Shown here: in pieces, positions 8,318-16,911 of the stretch
How the letters are laid out: every line of letters starts with the position of its first letter
Numbering within the stretch: position 1 is the stretch's first letter
Source of the DNA: Cryobacterium arcticum
GTDB taxonomy: Bacteria; Actinomycetota; Actinomycetes; Actinomycetales; Microbacteriaceae
NCBI RefSeq assembly: GCF_001679725.1
Contig: NZ_CP016282.1
Location: 3,038,001 to 3,102,000, forward strand
Direction of reading: 5' to 3'
DNA: 64,000 nt
The notes under the pieces: generated by a model
Databases searched by the model: none
What the model saw: only the letters and a program-made list of their open reading frames with translations
What the model was told of the DNA's origin: nothing
Position numbers and translations under genes: made by a program

Positions 8318-9235
8318 ATGAGCCACACCCCGGAGACAGTCAGCCCGGCCACGAGCAGCACGGCCGGCGTCCGCGCGCGACGCCGCAGCCCGCGCCTCGG
8401 CCTGGCCGCCGGGGTGATCCTGGCGGCCGTCCTCCTGGCCGGCTGCACAACGTCCACCTCCGACAGCCTGGGACCCCAGTCCGCCGAGTCGATGGATGCC
8501 GGCACCGTGCCCGGCCAGCTGGTCGCGCCCGGCGAGGCTGCGGCCGGAGATGCGGCCACCGCCGACCGGTCCGTCATCACGACCGGCTCGGTGTCGGTGA
8601 CAGTGGAGGACCCGATCGGCGCGGCCGAGGACGCGGTGACCATCGTCGAGGAGGCCGGCGGCCGCGTTGACTCCCGCACCGAGAACCCCAAGACCGAGAA
8701 CCAGCCCGCGAGCGCGAACCTGTCGCTGCGCATCCCCGCCGGCGACCTCGACCGCACCCTCGACGAACTCCGCGCCCTGGGGACCGTCAACTACGTGTCG
8801 CTGAACGCCTCCGACGTCACCCAGCAGAGCCAGGACCTCGACGCCCGCATCACCGCACTGAGCACCTCGGTCGACCGGCTGCTCGCGCTCATGACGCAGG
8901 CCACGAGCACCACCGACCTGGTCGCCATCGAGGGCGAGCTCTCCACCCGTCAGGCGGAACTGGAGAGCATGCGCTCGCAGCGCGACTACCTCAGCGATCA
9001 GGTCGAGTACTCCACCGTGAGTCTCGAGCTGTACTCCACCGGCACCGTCGCCCCCGGCGCCCCTGACAACTTCTGGACCGGCATCGTGGCCGGCTGGAAC
9101 ACCCTCGTGGTGGCTCTCGGCGGCCTCTTGGTGGGCATCGGATTCGCCCTGCCGTGGCTGGCGATCGTCGCCGTCTTCGGCGGGATCGTCTTTCTCATCG
9201 TGCGCCTGTTCACCCGCAAGGGAAAGGCTACGTAG
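8318..9235 (+). CDS. DUF4349-domain lipoprotein
   Basis: A 305-residue protein. A basic N-terminus (RARRRSPRLG) and hydrophobic core end in the lipobox LAGC (Cys43), so it should be lipidated on the outer face. The DUF4349 body follows: ITTGSVSVTVEDP, a VEEAGGRVDSRT-type segment, and a coiled-coil middle (QDLDARITALSTSVDRLLAL). A C-terminal membrane helix (about 262-295) ends in a basic tail. DUF4349 proteins have no defined biochemical role. The start was placed at ATG 8318 because it precedes the signal sequence. Confidence 0.88.
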   Translation: MSHTPETVSPATSSTAGVRARRRSPRLGLAAGVILAAVLLAGCTTSTSDSLGPQSAESMDAGTVPGQLVAPGEAAAGDAATADRSVITTGSVSVTVEDPIGAAEDAVTIVEEAGGRVDSRTENPKTENQPASANLSLRIPAGDLDRTLDELRALGTVNYVSLNASDVTQQSQDLDARITALSTSVDRLLALMTQATSTTDLVAIEGELSTRQAELESMRSQRDYLSDQVEYSTVSLELYSTGTVAPGAPDNFWTGIVAGWNTLVVALGGLLVGIGFALPWLAIVAVFGGIVFLIVRLFTRKGKAT

Positions 9236-9245
9236 GCTTGCAGGT

Positions 9246-10439
9246 GTGACAGAGTCTTCCCGCCCCGCAGCGCCATCCCCCGCCGGCCCACCGGCGCTGC
9301 TCGACGACGAACTCCTGGCCCGCATCCGTGCGCGCGCGGCGGCCCACGACGCCGCCAACACCTTCCCGTTCGACGACGTCACCGAACTCGCCGAGGCCGG
9401 CTACCTGCGCGCCCTGGTGCCCACCCGCTTCGGCGGGCTCGGCCTCACCCTGCCGCAGCTGGCCGCCGAACAGGCCCGGCTCGCCGCGCACGCCCCCGCG
9501 ACGGCACTGGCCGTCAACATGCACCTGGTCTGGACCGGCGTCGCCAAGGCGATGCACGACCGGGGCGACACCGCCCTCGACTTCGTCCTCACCGAGGCCG
9601 CCGCCGGCGCGATCTTCGGTTTCGGGGTCAGCGAACCCGGCAACGATCTGGTGCTGTTCGGGTCGGGCACGGATGCCGAACCCCAGCCCGACGGCGGCTA
9701 CCGTTTCACCGGTACCAAGGTCTTCACCTCGCTCTCCCCGGTCTGGACCAGCCTGGGCACCATGGGGCTGGACTCCAGCGACCCCGACCGGCCCCTGATC
9801 GTCTGGGCGTTCCTCGACCGCGCCGAAGCGGGCATCACCCGGTCCGACGACTGGGACACCCTGGGCATGCGCGGCAGCCAGAGCCAGACCACCCGGCTCG
9901 ACGCGGCGTATGCGCCCGCCCACCGGGTTGTGCGCAAGCTCCCGCCCGGCCCGGTGGCCGACCCGCTGATCTTCGGCATCTTCGCCACGTTCGAGATCCT
10001 CCTCGCCTCCGTGTACACGGGCCTGGCCCAACGGGCACTCGAGCTGGGCGTCGAGGCGGCGAAGCGACGCCGGTCGGCCAAGAACGACGGTCGATCGCTC
10101 AGCCAGGACCCCGACATCCGTCGCCGCATCGCGAAGGCGGCGATGCTGCTGGACGCCCTGTACCCGCAGATCGACACGCTCTCCCGCGATGTGGACGCCG
10201 TCATCGACCACGGACCGTTCTGGTTCGCCCGGCTTTCCGGCCTGAAACACCGGGCGGTGGAGAGCGCGAAAGAGGTGGTCGACCTCATGGTGCGCGTGAA
10301 CGGCGGCGCCAGCTACTTCACCGGCGACGAGCTCGGCCGGCTCTACCGCGATGTGCTGGCCGGGCTGTTCCACCCGTCCAACGCCGACTCCGCCCACGCC
10401 ACCGTGGCCGCCGCCTGGCTCGGTCCCCTCGATGAGTGA
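9246..10439 (+). CDS. Acyl-CoA dehydrogenase family protein
   Basis: A 397-residue protein from GTG 9246. Features are the N-terminal helical domain with PTRFGGLGLTLPQLAAEQ (about 57-74), the FAD-binding middle strand GFGVSEPGNDL, YRFTGTKVFTSLSPVW, and DTLGMRGSQSQTTRLD. A C-terminal four-helix domain completes the fold. These flavoproteins oxidise acyl-CoA or act as monooxygenase-like members of the superfamily. The last 8 bases overlap the next gene, indicating coupled translation with the exporter. Confidence 0.88.
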   Translation: MTESSRPAAPSPAGPPALLDDELLARIRARAAAHDAANTFPFDDVTELAEAGYLRALVPTRFGGLGLTLPQLAAEQARLAAHAPATALAVNMHLVWTGVAKAMHDRGDTALDFVLTEAAAGAIFGFGVSEPGNDLVLFGSGTDAEPQPDGGYRFTGTKVFTSLSPVWTSLGTMGLDSSDPDRPLIVWAFLDRAEAGITRSDDWDTLGMRGSQSQTTRLDAAYAPAHRVVRKLPPGPVADPLIFGIFATFEILLASVYTGLAQRALELGVEAAKRRRSAKNDGRSLSQDPDIRRRIAKAAMLLDALYPQIDTLSRDVDAVIDHGPFWFARLSGLKHRAVESAKEVVDLMVRVNGGASYFTGDELGRLYRDVLAGLFHPSNADSAHATVAAAWLGPLDE

Positions 10440-12039
10440 GCGCACCCGTCCGATTCCCACCCGCATGACCGATCCCCGAAGTGTTGAAGTTGTCCCGTTG
10501 ACTGCTGTGCCCCCGACCACCCCGCCCGTGACCGCGCCGAACCCTACCCCCACCGAACCGGTGAACGTCGCCCGCACCCCCTACCGGGCGCCGCACCCCA
10601 CCACTCCGCGACCGGTCACCACGAGCATCCCGATCCTCCGCGCAGACGCCAGCGGCATCGCCGCCGTGCGGGCCTACGAGGATGCGCCGAGCACCTCCAC
10701 GATCGCCGTTCCGGTAATCGACATCGCCGCGTACACCCGCTCGGTGCTCGACCTCACGATGCGGCTGGCGGAGGTGATCTTCGCGTCGGGCGCCGGCGCC
10801 GAGGACGCCACCGCAGCCATGCACGCGCTCACCCGCGCCTACGGGCTGCGCGGCACCGACGCCAACATCACGCACACCATCATCACCCTCACCCACGAGG
10901 ACCAGTCCACGCACGAGGCCATCTCCCGCAGCCGCGACGTGAAGTACCGCACCCTCAACTACGCCAAGCTGACCGCCACCTCCGAGCTCATCGCCGATCT
11001 CATCGAGGAACCCACGGATGTCGCCGAGGCCCGCAAACGCCTGGCCACCATCGTCTCCTCCAAGCCGCAGGTTCCGCCGCTGTACCGGCGCTTCGGCTGG
11101 AGCCTGGTCGGGGCCGGCGCCGCCGCGCTGATCGGCGGTGGCCCGATCGTGGTCCTGGCCGCCTTCGTCGCCGCATTCGTGATCGACCTGCTCACCACCG
11201 CGCTGGACAACCGGCGGGTGCCGTTGTTCTACCAGACCGTCGTCGGCGGGGCCATCGGGCCGCTCTTCGCGGCGTTCGTGCCCCTGGTCGACCCCACCGC
11301 CACCCCGTCGCTCGTCGTCGTCGCCACGATCATCATGCTCCTGGCCGGGGTCACCACCTTCGGAGCCGTGCACGACACGCTCTCCGGGTTCTACCTCACC
11401 GGCACCGCGCGGTTGATCGAGGCGCTGCTCATCACCGGCGGCCTGGTCGCCGGGGTCGCCGGATCCTCACTGCTGCTGGCGCGGTTCGGCCTCGACCTGC
11501 GCATCAACGCCGATGTCTCCCCCACCCTGGGCAACCTCGCCATCCAGCTGGTCGCCGCCGTGGTGATCGTGGTCGGCTTCGGACTGGCCACCCAGGTGCC
11601 CTGGCGGGCGGTCTGGGTGGTGTCCCTGCTCGGTGCCGTGGCCGAGGCCATCTACCTGGGCGCCACGAACTCCGGGTTCGGGCTGGTCTGGTCCTCCGGA
11701 GCGGCCGCGATGGGGGCAGGGCTGCTCGCCGCGGTCGGCGCGCGCATCGTGCGCACCCCGCCACTGGTGATCATCGTCTGCGCCCTGGTGCCGCTGGTGC
11801 CGGGCCTCGCGCTGTTCCGCGGGCTGCTGCAGATGTCCGACGGCGACATCAACGGGCTGCTGAACCTGCTCACCGCCGGCGCGATCGCCGTGGCGCTGGC
11901 GGCCAGCGCCATCCTGGCGCAGCTGATCGTGCAGTACGTCTGGGGTCCGGGCCGGCGCCTGCAGCGCCGCTTCGTCGGTCCGCTCATGGCCCTGCCCGTG
12001 CGGTTGGGCCGCAACCCCGGCCCCGGCACCCGCATCTGA
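10432..12039 (+). CDS. ThrE-type threonine/serine exporter family protein
   Basis: A 535-residue protein from ATG 10432, which overlaps the preceding stop (ATG 10465 is an alternative). A Pro/Thr-rich tail is followed by the soluble ThrE domain (about 90-215; VLDLTMRLAEVIFASGAGAED, quoted only in part). About ten membrane helices make up the rest. Both halves of the ThrE family (DUF1212 and DUF3815) are fused, as in Corynebacterium ThrE, which exports threonine and serine. A strong bidirectional terminator follows. Confidence 0.85.
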   Translation: MSERTRPIPTRMTDPRSVEVVPLTAVPPTTPPVTAPNPTPTEPVNVARTPYRAPHPTTPRPVTTSIPILRADASGIAAVRAYEDAPSTSTIAVPVIDIAAYTRSVLDLTMRLAEVIFASGAGAEDATAAMHALTRAYGLRGTDANITHTIITLTHEDQSTHEAISRSRDVKYRTLNYAKLTATSELIADLIEEPTDVAEARKRLATIVSSKPQVPPLYRRFGWSLVGAGAAALIGGGPIVVLAAFVAAFVIDLLTTALDNRRVPLFYQTVVGGAIGPLFAAFVPLVDPTATPSLVVVATIIMLLAGVTTFGAVHDTLSGFYLTGTARLIEALLITGGLVAGVAGSSLLLARFGLDLRINADVSPTLGNLAIQLVAAVVIVVGFGLATQVPWRAVWVVSLLGAVAEAIYLGATNSGFGLVWSSGAAAMGAGLLAAVGARIVRTPPLVIIVCALVPLVPGLALFRGLLQMSDGDINGLLNLLTAGAIAVALAASAILAQLIVQYVWGPGRRLQRRFVGPLMALPVRLGRNPGPGTRI

Positions 12040-12052
12040 CCCGGCCCCGGGC

Positions 12053-12106
12053 GCAGAAGGGCGTCGCACGGCCACGCATCCGCGGTGCCGTGCGACGCCC
12101 TTCTGC
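12053..12106. terminator. Bidirectional terminator, 20-bp perfect stem
   Basis: Positions 12053-12072 are exactly complementary to 12087-12106, with a 14-nt loop. It lies between the convergent ThrE-type gene and the small gene ending at 12124. Confidence 0.88.
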
Positions 12107-12123
12107 CGCGTGATGCCGCTCGG

Positions 12124-12369
12124 CTAGTTGGGGACTTCGCCCTCGGCGGTCTCGTCGCTGACGTCTTCGTCGACGAAACGGTACGGGATCGGCTCTTCCG
12201 TTTCCCGGCCCTTCTTGTAGGTGCGGGTGATCTTCTGGCCGTCCTCGACGGCCTCGAGCACCACCACGTCCTGGTGTTCTCCGTTGGCGAAGTGCAGTTC
12301 CACCTCGGTGCCCGACCCGATCACGTTCGGGCCGAACAGCACTGCTTTGTATGTTCCCTGTGAGCTCAT
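12124..12369 (-). CDS. Conserved-looking small hypothetical protein
   Basis: An 81-residue acidic protein with a compact beta-rich pattern (KAVLFGPNVIGSGTEVELHF) and a charged C-terminal tail. No signal peptide, membrane helix or known motif was recognised. A GGGAG precedes the ATG at 12369. The codon pattern fits a real gene. Between its start and the next gene (12370-12601) is a GC-rich stretch with a GGCGGGGC/GCCCCGCC palindrome near 12509. Confidence 0.65.
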   Translation of the reverse strand: MSSQGTYKAVLFGPNVIGSGTEVELHFANGEHQDVVVLEAVEDGQKITRTYKKGRETEEPIPYRFVDEDVSDETAEGEVPN

Positions 12370-12601
12370 GATCTCCCGGCTCTCCTGCGCCTTCCCGTCC
12401 CACTGACGAGGCGCCTCATCGCAGACAGCCTACGTCGACACGATCAAAAGGCACAGGGCACGCGCAGCGCGCCTTGGGATGCCGATCAGGATGCCGCTCG
12501 GGGAGCCGGCGGGGCAGCCCCGCCGCGTCGAGATGCTCTTTGTCTCGAACCCGCGTAGGGTCAAAGCATCCGGCCGCACGGCCGGGTCCGAAGGAGTACA
12601 C

Positions 12602-12721
12602 ATGGCTGACAAATCACCCAAGAAGGATGCGACCAAGAAGGTCGCCGGCAAGTCGCTCAAGGAAAAGCGCGCCGACAAGCAGGCCAAGTCCGCTGAGACC
12701 GAGAAGGCTCGCAAGCGCTGA
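12602..12721 (+). CDS. 39-residue Lys/Ala-rich basic protein
   Basis: ATG 12602 has an ideal AAGGAG 6 bases upstream. The peptide is strongly basic (starts MADKSPKKDATKKVAGK, ends EKARKR) and resembles short nucleic-acid-binding or stress peptides common in actinobacteria. A rho-independent terminator begins 40 bases downstream, so it is an independent transcription unit. Function unknown. Confidence 0.75.
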   Translation: MADKSPKKDATKKVAGKSLKEKRADKQAKSAETEKARKR

Positions 12722-12760
12722 CCACTTCCGGCCGGGCGCATCCGCCCGACCCGCCAGACT

Positions 12761-12796
12761 CACCGGTGTCGCCCGTTCTCGGGCGGCACCGGTTTT
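12761..12796 (+). terminator. Rho-independent terminator
   Basis: Stem CACCGGTG-CGCCCG with CGGGCG-CACCGG around TTCT, with single-base bulges, followed by a five-T run. It terminates the small basic gene. Confidence 0.85.
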
Positions 12797-12866
12797 TCTC
12801 GCCCCACCGGTCGGCGGCCACGTACGAGAACGGCCGGCACCGGCCCGACACAGGCCCGCCGGCGCC

Positions 12867-14003
12867 TCAGACCACGAACCGCACCCCGGCCGCCACCGCG
12901 CCACCGCCCGGCATGTCGTCGGCCCGCACCGCGAAGATCTCGGCGCCCGACAGAAGCGCCCGGCGCAGGATCTCGTCGACCACGCCGTAGCTCACGGCGT
13001 CTTCGGTGTCGCTGAGGGTGATCGCCCCGGTCTGCTCGTCGACCACCCCGGGGACGCTCTGGTCGATGTCCACGAAGAGAGTCTCGACCGCGCCGTAGGT
13101 GGCCGCCCGGGCCACGTCGCTGAGGTCGGTGACGGCGCGGCCGTGCGCGGCCCGGCTGGCCATCCGATCTTTGAGGGTCTCGAGTTCGGCGGCGTAGAGC
13201 TGGTCGAGGATCCCCCGCGCCGCCTTGCCGAGCTCCTCGTCCGGGGTCTCCTCGGGGTTGCCGGCGATGATGCCCTCGGTGAGATTGGGGTAGCTGTTCA
13301 CCGACCGGTAGATGCCCGCAAGGGGTTCCGCGGCGGCGAGCACCAACGGCAGGTCGAGGCCGCTGAGCACCGGGCGGAGCGCCCGGTCGATGGCCCTGGC
13401 GTACTGGCGCATCCGCACCTTCTGGCCTTCGCCGCCCTGGATGCGCCCGTTCATGCTGTGGCCGTCCTGGCTGCGGCCGCTGATCGACGGCAGCCCCACC
13501 GAACTGGCCACATCGCTGGGGAGCCCCGGCACGGGCACCGCGTAGACGGGGCCCTCCGCGCTGATCTCGAGCAGCCGCACGGAGTTCTGCGCCAGCGCGA
13601 GCACGAACGCCGACTGCGGGAAGGTGACCGCTCGCAGCAGGGGCTTGAGATAGAACCGGTCGGAGACCTCCAGGGCGCCGCTGAGGCGGTTGGGCAGCCG
13701 GAACGTACGGACGCTCGTCGGCGTGGCGAAAATGGCCAGGCTGTACGACAGGGACCGCCAGAAGTCGGAGTCTTCGACAAGGTCCCCCAGGGTTTCCTGC
13801 ACGGCCTCGATGACGCCCTTGTCGGTTTTCGCGTCGCGCAGCTGCTGCACCGCCTCGGCCAGGCAGTTCTTCAGCTCCACCCTGGCCTTGTCCGAATCCT
13901 GCGGCAGCGGGGTGGTGCTGAGGTAGACCGAGACGCAGGGATGCTGCCGCACCGCGGCCAGGGTGTCGACGTCGTCTCGGGTAGGTATATCGGTGTGCAG
14001 CAC
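12867..14003 (-). CDS. baeRF-family protein (bacterial eRF1-like fold)
   Basis: A 378-residue protein starting at GTG 14003, which has AAGGAG 7 bases upstream; the frame is open to 14036 but unsupported. The N-terminus (LHTDIPTRDDVDTLAAVR) and the strand CVSVYLSTTPLP match the baeRF families described as bacterial relatives of archaeal/eukaryotic release factor 1 and Vms1. Those are proposed to act in ribosome rescue or as peptidyl-tRNA hydrolases. A middle domain (SAFVLALAQNSVRLLEIS) and a C-terminal L7Ae-like domain (SGAEIFAVRADDMP) complete the fold. Assignment is from motif memory, not a search. Confidence 0.7.
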   Translation of the reverse strand: MLHTDIPTRDDVDTLAAVRQHPCVSVYLSTTPLPQDSDKARVELKNCLAEAVQQLRDAKTDKGVIEAVQETLGDLVEDSDFWRSLSYSLAIFATPTSVRTFRLPNRLSGALEVSDRFYLKPLLRAVTFPQSAFVLALAQNSVRLLEISAEGPVYAVPVPGLPSDVASSVGLPSISGRSQDGHSMNGRIQGGEGQKVRMRQYARAIDRALRPVLSGLDLPLVLAAAEPLAGIYRSVNSYPNLTEGIIAGNPEETPDEELGKAARGILDQLYAAELETLKDRMASRAAHGRAVTDLSDVARAATYGAVETLFVDIDQSVPGVVDEQTGAITLSDTEDAVSYGVVDEILRRALLSGAEIFAVRADDMPGGGAVAAGVRFVV

Positions 14004-14090
14004 GACCAGGCTCCTTCGATTGGCGAGGGTGCCCACGTGCCGACCCCCTGCTCAACCCCTGCTCGACCGTGAGCCTCTTACCGGCCCACT

Positions 14091-14876
14091 TTAGCCACTC
14101 GAATCTGTTCGCATAAGGGCGGCCACGGCCTCCTCCCCGCGGATCAGCACGAGCAACCTCAGCACCTCGTCGATCACGGCGGCGGTCACCCCGGCGCAGG
14201 CGATGCTGTACGGTCCAAGCGGCTCCAGGCCGTCGGCCCGCACCCGGATCACGGCCCAGCCCACCTCGGCGAGGGCCGCGTCCTTCTCGCGGTCGGACGC
14301 CTCCTTGAGGCCCCGGTGAGCGGTGCGCTCCCGGCCCGGCGAGTCGTATTCGATCGCCACTTTCAGCCCCGGGATGATGATGTCGGGCCACACCTCGGGT
14401 TTGCCGTAGAAGCTCCGGTTGATCCGGATGGCGTTCACCCGGTGCGGCAGCCGGATGCGCTCGCCCAGCAGCATTCGGAGTTTCTGTTCCGCCTGCGACG
14501 TGCGGGTCTTCAGGCCGGGCTTCATGAACGGCACGCCGCCCTCGTGCCGGGCCGCGGGAGCCTGTGCGTTCTTCTGGCATTTCGGGCAGCCGGGCCCGGT
14601 GAGGGTCTCCCGCACCGTGGCCTCGTACCGGGAGTGCCCGCGCGTGCAGATCCACTGGTAGCTCGCGCCGATGCGGGTCTCCTGCGCCAACGCGGCCCGG
14701 CCGGCGGGCGCCGCGCGGCGGAGCAGTTCCTCGCGGCTGCGCTTGGTCTCGCCGAGCAGCATGCACAGCGGGCAGGCGCGTTGCAGGGTGATCCGCGCCT
14801 CGGCGGCATCCGCCCCGTGCCCGCAGCGGAACCGCACTGTGATGCCCGCCGTGCCCGAGTCCTCGTCCATCCGCAT
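14091..14876 (-). CDS. Double zinc-ribbon protein with PD-(D/E)XK nuclease-like (DUF559/Vsr-like) domain
   Basis: A 261-residue protein (ATG 14876 or 14870). Two Zn knuckles come first: Cys18-His20-Cys35-Cys38 and Cys77-His81-Cys97-Cys100 (WICTRGHS, GCPKCQKN). The C-terminal half has an Asp165 (EVWPDIIIPG) and a Glu176-x-Asp178 pair (VAIEYDSPG), the core of a Vsr/DUF559-type nuclease. GWAVIRVRADGL supplies the last strand. Zn-ribbon plus Vsr-like fold suggests a DNA-cleaving or repair protein, but no partner methylase is present. Confidence 0.7.
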   Translation of the reverse strand: MRMDEDSGTAGITVRFRCGHGADAAEARITLQRACPLCMLLGETKRSREELLRRAAPAGRAALAQETRIGASYQWICTRGHSRYEATVRETLTGPGCPKCQKNAQAPAARHEGGVPFMKPGLKTRTSQAEQKLRMLLGERIRLPHRVNAIRINRSFYGKPEVWPDIIIPGLKVAIEYDSPGRERTAHRGLKEASDREKDAALAEVGWAVIRVRADGLEPLGPYSIACAGVTAAVIDEVLRLLVLIRGEEAVAALMRTDSSG

Positions 14877-14950
14877 CCGCCCGTCGCCGCTGCACCTCGA
14901 AGTCGAGGTGCCACCACGGTAACCACGACCGGCGACATCGGCGCCCGGGT

Positions 14951-15021
14951 GCGCAAGTTGAGTTGCGGATTTCCGGCCTTCGTTTCGTCGGCGAAGGCGG
15001 GATGTCCGCAATTGGGTGCGC
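14951..15021. repeat. Imperfect long inverted repeat
   Basis: A left arm from 14951 to 14982 and a right arm from 14992 to 15021 share GCGC ends, a TTGCGGA/TCCGCAA block and a CCTTCG/CGAAGG closing stem, with a 9-nt loop. It lies between the ankyrin gene and the zinc-ribbon gene on the same strand, immediately after the ankyrin stop. It may terminate that transcript. Confidence 0.55.
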
Positions 15022-15031
15022 GGAGGGCCGG

Positions 15032-15445
15032 TCAGGCGCCGGTGTGGGCCTCGATGACCTCGCGCATCCGCGGCAGGGCGAACTGGTCGGCGATCTGGAT
15101 GCCCGTGTGGCTGCCCAGGTCGGGGTCGGCGCCGGCCGCGAGCAGGTCGAGCAGGATCGCCTCGTTGCCCCGGAACACGGCGCAGGCGAGGGCGGTCTGG
15201 CCCATGGCGTTCACCACAGCGGTGTCGGCGCCGCGTCGGAGGAGTTCCAGCACGGTGTCCCGGTGTTGCGCGTACGCGGCCACGATCAGCAGGCTGTCGC
15301 CGCGGCCGTTGACCAGGTCGAGCGGCACCCCGGCGTCGAGCATCTCGCCGAGCGGGCCGGTGCGGCCGTCCCTCGCCAGCGCGAAGACGCCCTCCACGAC
15401 CTCTGCGGGCGGTGCCGTCACCGGCTGGTCCTGGTGCGCTGTCAT
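15032..15445 (-). CDS. Ankyrin-repeat protein
   Basis: A 137-residue cytosolic protein made of about four ankyrin repeats (GRGDSLLIVAAYAQHRDTV, MGQTALACAVFRGNEAILLD, then AGADPDLG). The repeats form a binding surface, and the partner is unknown. Short stand-alone ankyrin proteins of this length are widespread in actinobacteria. ATG 15445 was chosen because the repeat register starts about 20 residues later. Confidence 0.85.
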   Translation of the reverse strand: MTAHQDQPVTAPPAEVVEGVFALARDGRTGPLGEMLDAGVPLDLVNGRGDSLLIVAAYAQHRDTVLELLRRGADTAVVNAMGQTALACAVFRGNEAILLDLLAAGADPDLGSHTGIQIADQFALPRMREVIEAHTGA

Positions 15446-15695
15446 GATCGTCTCCGCTTGTCTCGAACAGTGGAACCGCGAGGCTCCCCAGCCTGCCCGG
15501 CCCCGGCAGTGCCCCCAATCCTAACCAACGCCTCCGCCCGGCCAGCCCGCCCCGCGGGGTGCACAACGCCTTCCCCGGGGCGCCGACGCACGCGCGTGAT
15601 TCAGGAGTTATGCGCAGACAGGCACGGATGGGCCGGGACTGGTGCCAGGGACACTGGGCTCAGGCAGGCCGCGGCACGGAACGCCGGGGGAACGA

Positions 15696-15729
15696 AGAAG
15701 GACCGCAACCCGGGGGCTGCGGTCCTTCT
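15696..15729 (-). terminator. Terminator behind tRNA-Ala
   Basis: A 12-bp stem (AGAAGGACCGCA pairing with TGCGGTCCTTCT) with a G/C-rich loop, 8 bases downstream of the tRNA-Ala 3' end in the direction of transcription. A TTCTT tract follows on the minus strand. Confidence 0.8.
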
Positions 15730-15736
15730 ACTTCAG

Positions 15737-15812
15737 TGGTGGAGCTAAGGAGATTCGAACTCCTGACCTTCTCATTGCGAACGAGACGCGCTACCAACTG
15801 CGCCATAGCCCC
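15737..15812 (-). tRNA. tRNA-Ala (anticodon CGC)
   Basis: The minus strand folds into a cloverleaf. The acceptor GGGGCTA pairs with TAGCTCC (one G-T). The anticodon stem TCTCG/TGAGA encloses TTCGCAA with anticodon CGC. The T-arm contains GTTCGAATC. The CCA end is encoded (15737-15739). It decodes GCG alanine codons, which are frequent in this genome. Confidence 0.95.
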
Positions 15813-15867
15813 AGACTGCGTATTTACAATATCACGCGAGCGCTGCCGCTTCGAACCGGGCGGGTCC

Positions 15868-16857
15868 TCAGCCGACGGCCCGGCGGCGGCGCAACACGTC
15901 GTCCAGGTTGGTCATGCCGGGTTCGGTCTCGCCGACGATGCCCATGCTGGCGAACCGGCTCGGAGCGGCCTGCGGGGACGCCTTGGCCGCGGCGGCGCGG
16001 GCGGCCACCGGGCGGGTGATCGGGGTGACCTCCGACGGTGCGATGGCCTCGGCCAGGGCTTGCGCCCGGCGCTGCAGCTCGGCCTCAGCGGCCGCCTGGC
16101 GCAGCTGGGCCGCGGCATCCACCGATGCCATCGCCGCCTGGGCGATCGAGCCGGGTGAGAGGTGCAGGGGCTTGGGCAGCGGCTGCGGGGTCCACGGGGT
16201 CGGCGCCGCCACGGGTGCCTCCTCGAAGTGCACGGGTTCGAAGCGCTGGCCCCGACCGCCCGCGGGCACACGGCGGCCGGTTTCGGTGGCCACCGCATCC
16301 GTCGCCTGGCGCGGGGCGCGAGCCGACCGGCTCACGCTGGCCAGGCGGCCGAGCGCGGCGACGGCGGTGCCGGCGGCGACGAGGCCGCCCACCAGCAGGG
16401 TCCACAGGCCCGCAGAGAGCAGCGTGAGCCCGGCGACGGCGCTGACCAGGCCGATGAGCAGCAGCAGGGTCGAGAGGGCCCGCATGGCGCGCAGGCGGCG
16501 GGCCTTACCGGCCGGGGTGAGTGCCTTGGGCCGGGCGGCGGCGGCACGCAGCACCGCGGCACGACGGGCGGCCGTGGCGGCGTCGCCGGCGGCCTTGGAG
16601 GCGATCCGGGCGTCTTCTTCCGCCTGGGCCAGCAGTTTGCGTTGGGCGGACACACCGCGCGCGTTGGTCTCCACGCGTACCTCCTGGGGAATTTCCGACG
16701 TCTCGGCGAGAATGCGCAGGGTCTGCTGCAATCGCACGGCATTGCGTTCGGTGGCGAGATACTGCCGTCGTCTCGCCCATGTCGGCATGAGATACGTCAC
16801 CCAGAGCGCGGCGGCCACGGCCACCATCACTCCCCCACCCAGGACTTCGCTACTCAT
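15868..16857 (-). CDS. Actinobacterial membrane protein of the galU/rimJ neighbourhood (Rv0996-like)
   Basis: A 329-residue protein. It has an N-terminal helix (about 6-25), a long charged coiled-coil-like segment (about 30-120) and two adjacent helices (about 126-172). An Ala/Pro-rich cytosolic tail ends in LDDVLRRRRAVG. The order membrane protein, rimJ, galU is the same as mycobacterial Rv0996-Rv0995-Rv0993, which supports orthology by position. No enzymatic motif was seen. Function unknown, plausibly envelope-linked. Confidence 0.75.
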   Translation of the reverse strand: MSSEVLGGGVMVAVAAALWVTYLMPTWARRRQYLATERNAVRLQQTLRILAETSEIPQEVRVETNARGVSAQRKLLAQAEEDARIASKAAGDAATAARRAAVLRAAAARPKALTPAGKARRLRAMRALSTLLLLIGLVSAVAGLTLLSAGLWTLLVGGLVAAGTAVAALGRLASVSRSARAPRQATDAVATETGRRVPAGGRGQRFEPVHFEEAPVAAPTPWTPQPLPKPLHLSPGSIAQAAMASVDAAAQLRQAAAEAELQRRAQALAEAIAPSEVTPITRPVAARAAAAKASPQAAPSRFASMGIVGETEPGMTNLDDVLRRRRAVG

Positions 16858-16911
16858 GCTCCCTACGGTATGAGTCCCGCGCCCCTCCGTGCCTGATTAC
16901 CGAGGGGTGTG

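Noticed and set aside
12474..14072. Plus-strand 532-codon frame across the small basic gene and the baeRF gene
   Set aside because: Antisense to the baeRF-like protein and spans a rho-independent terminator.
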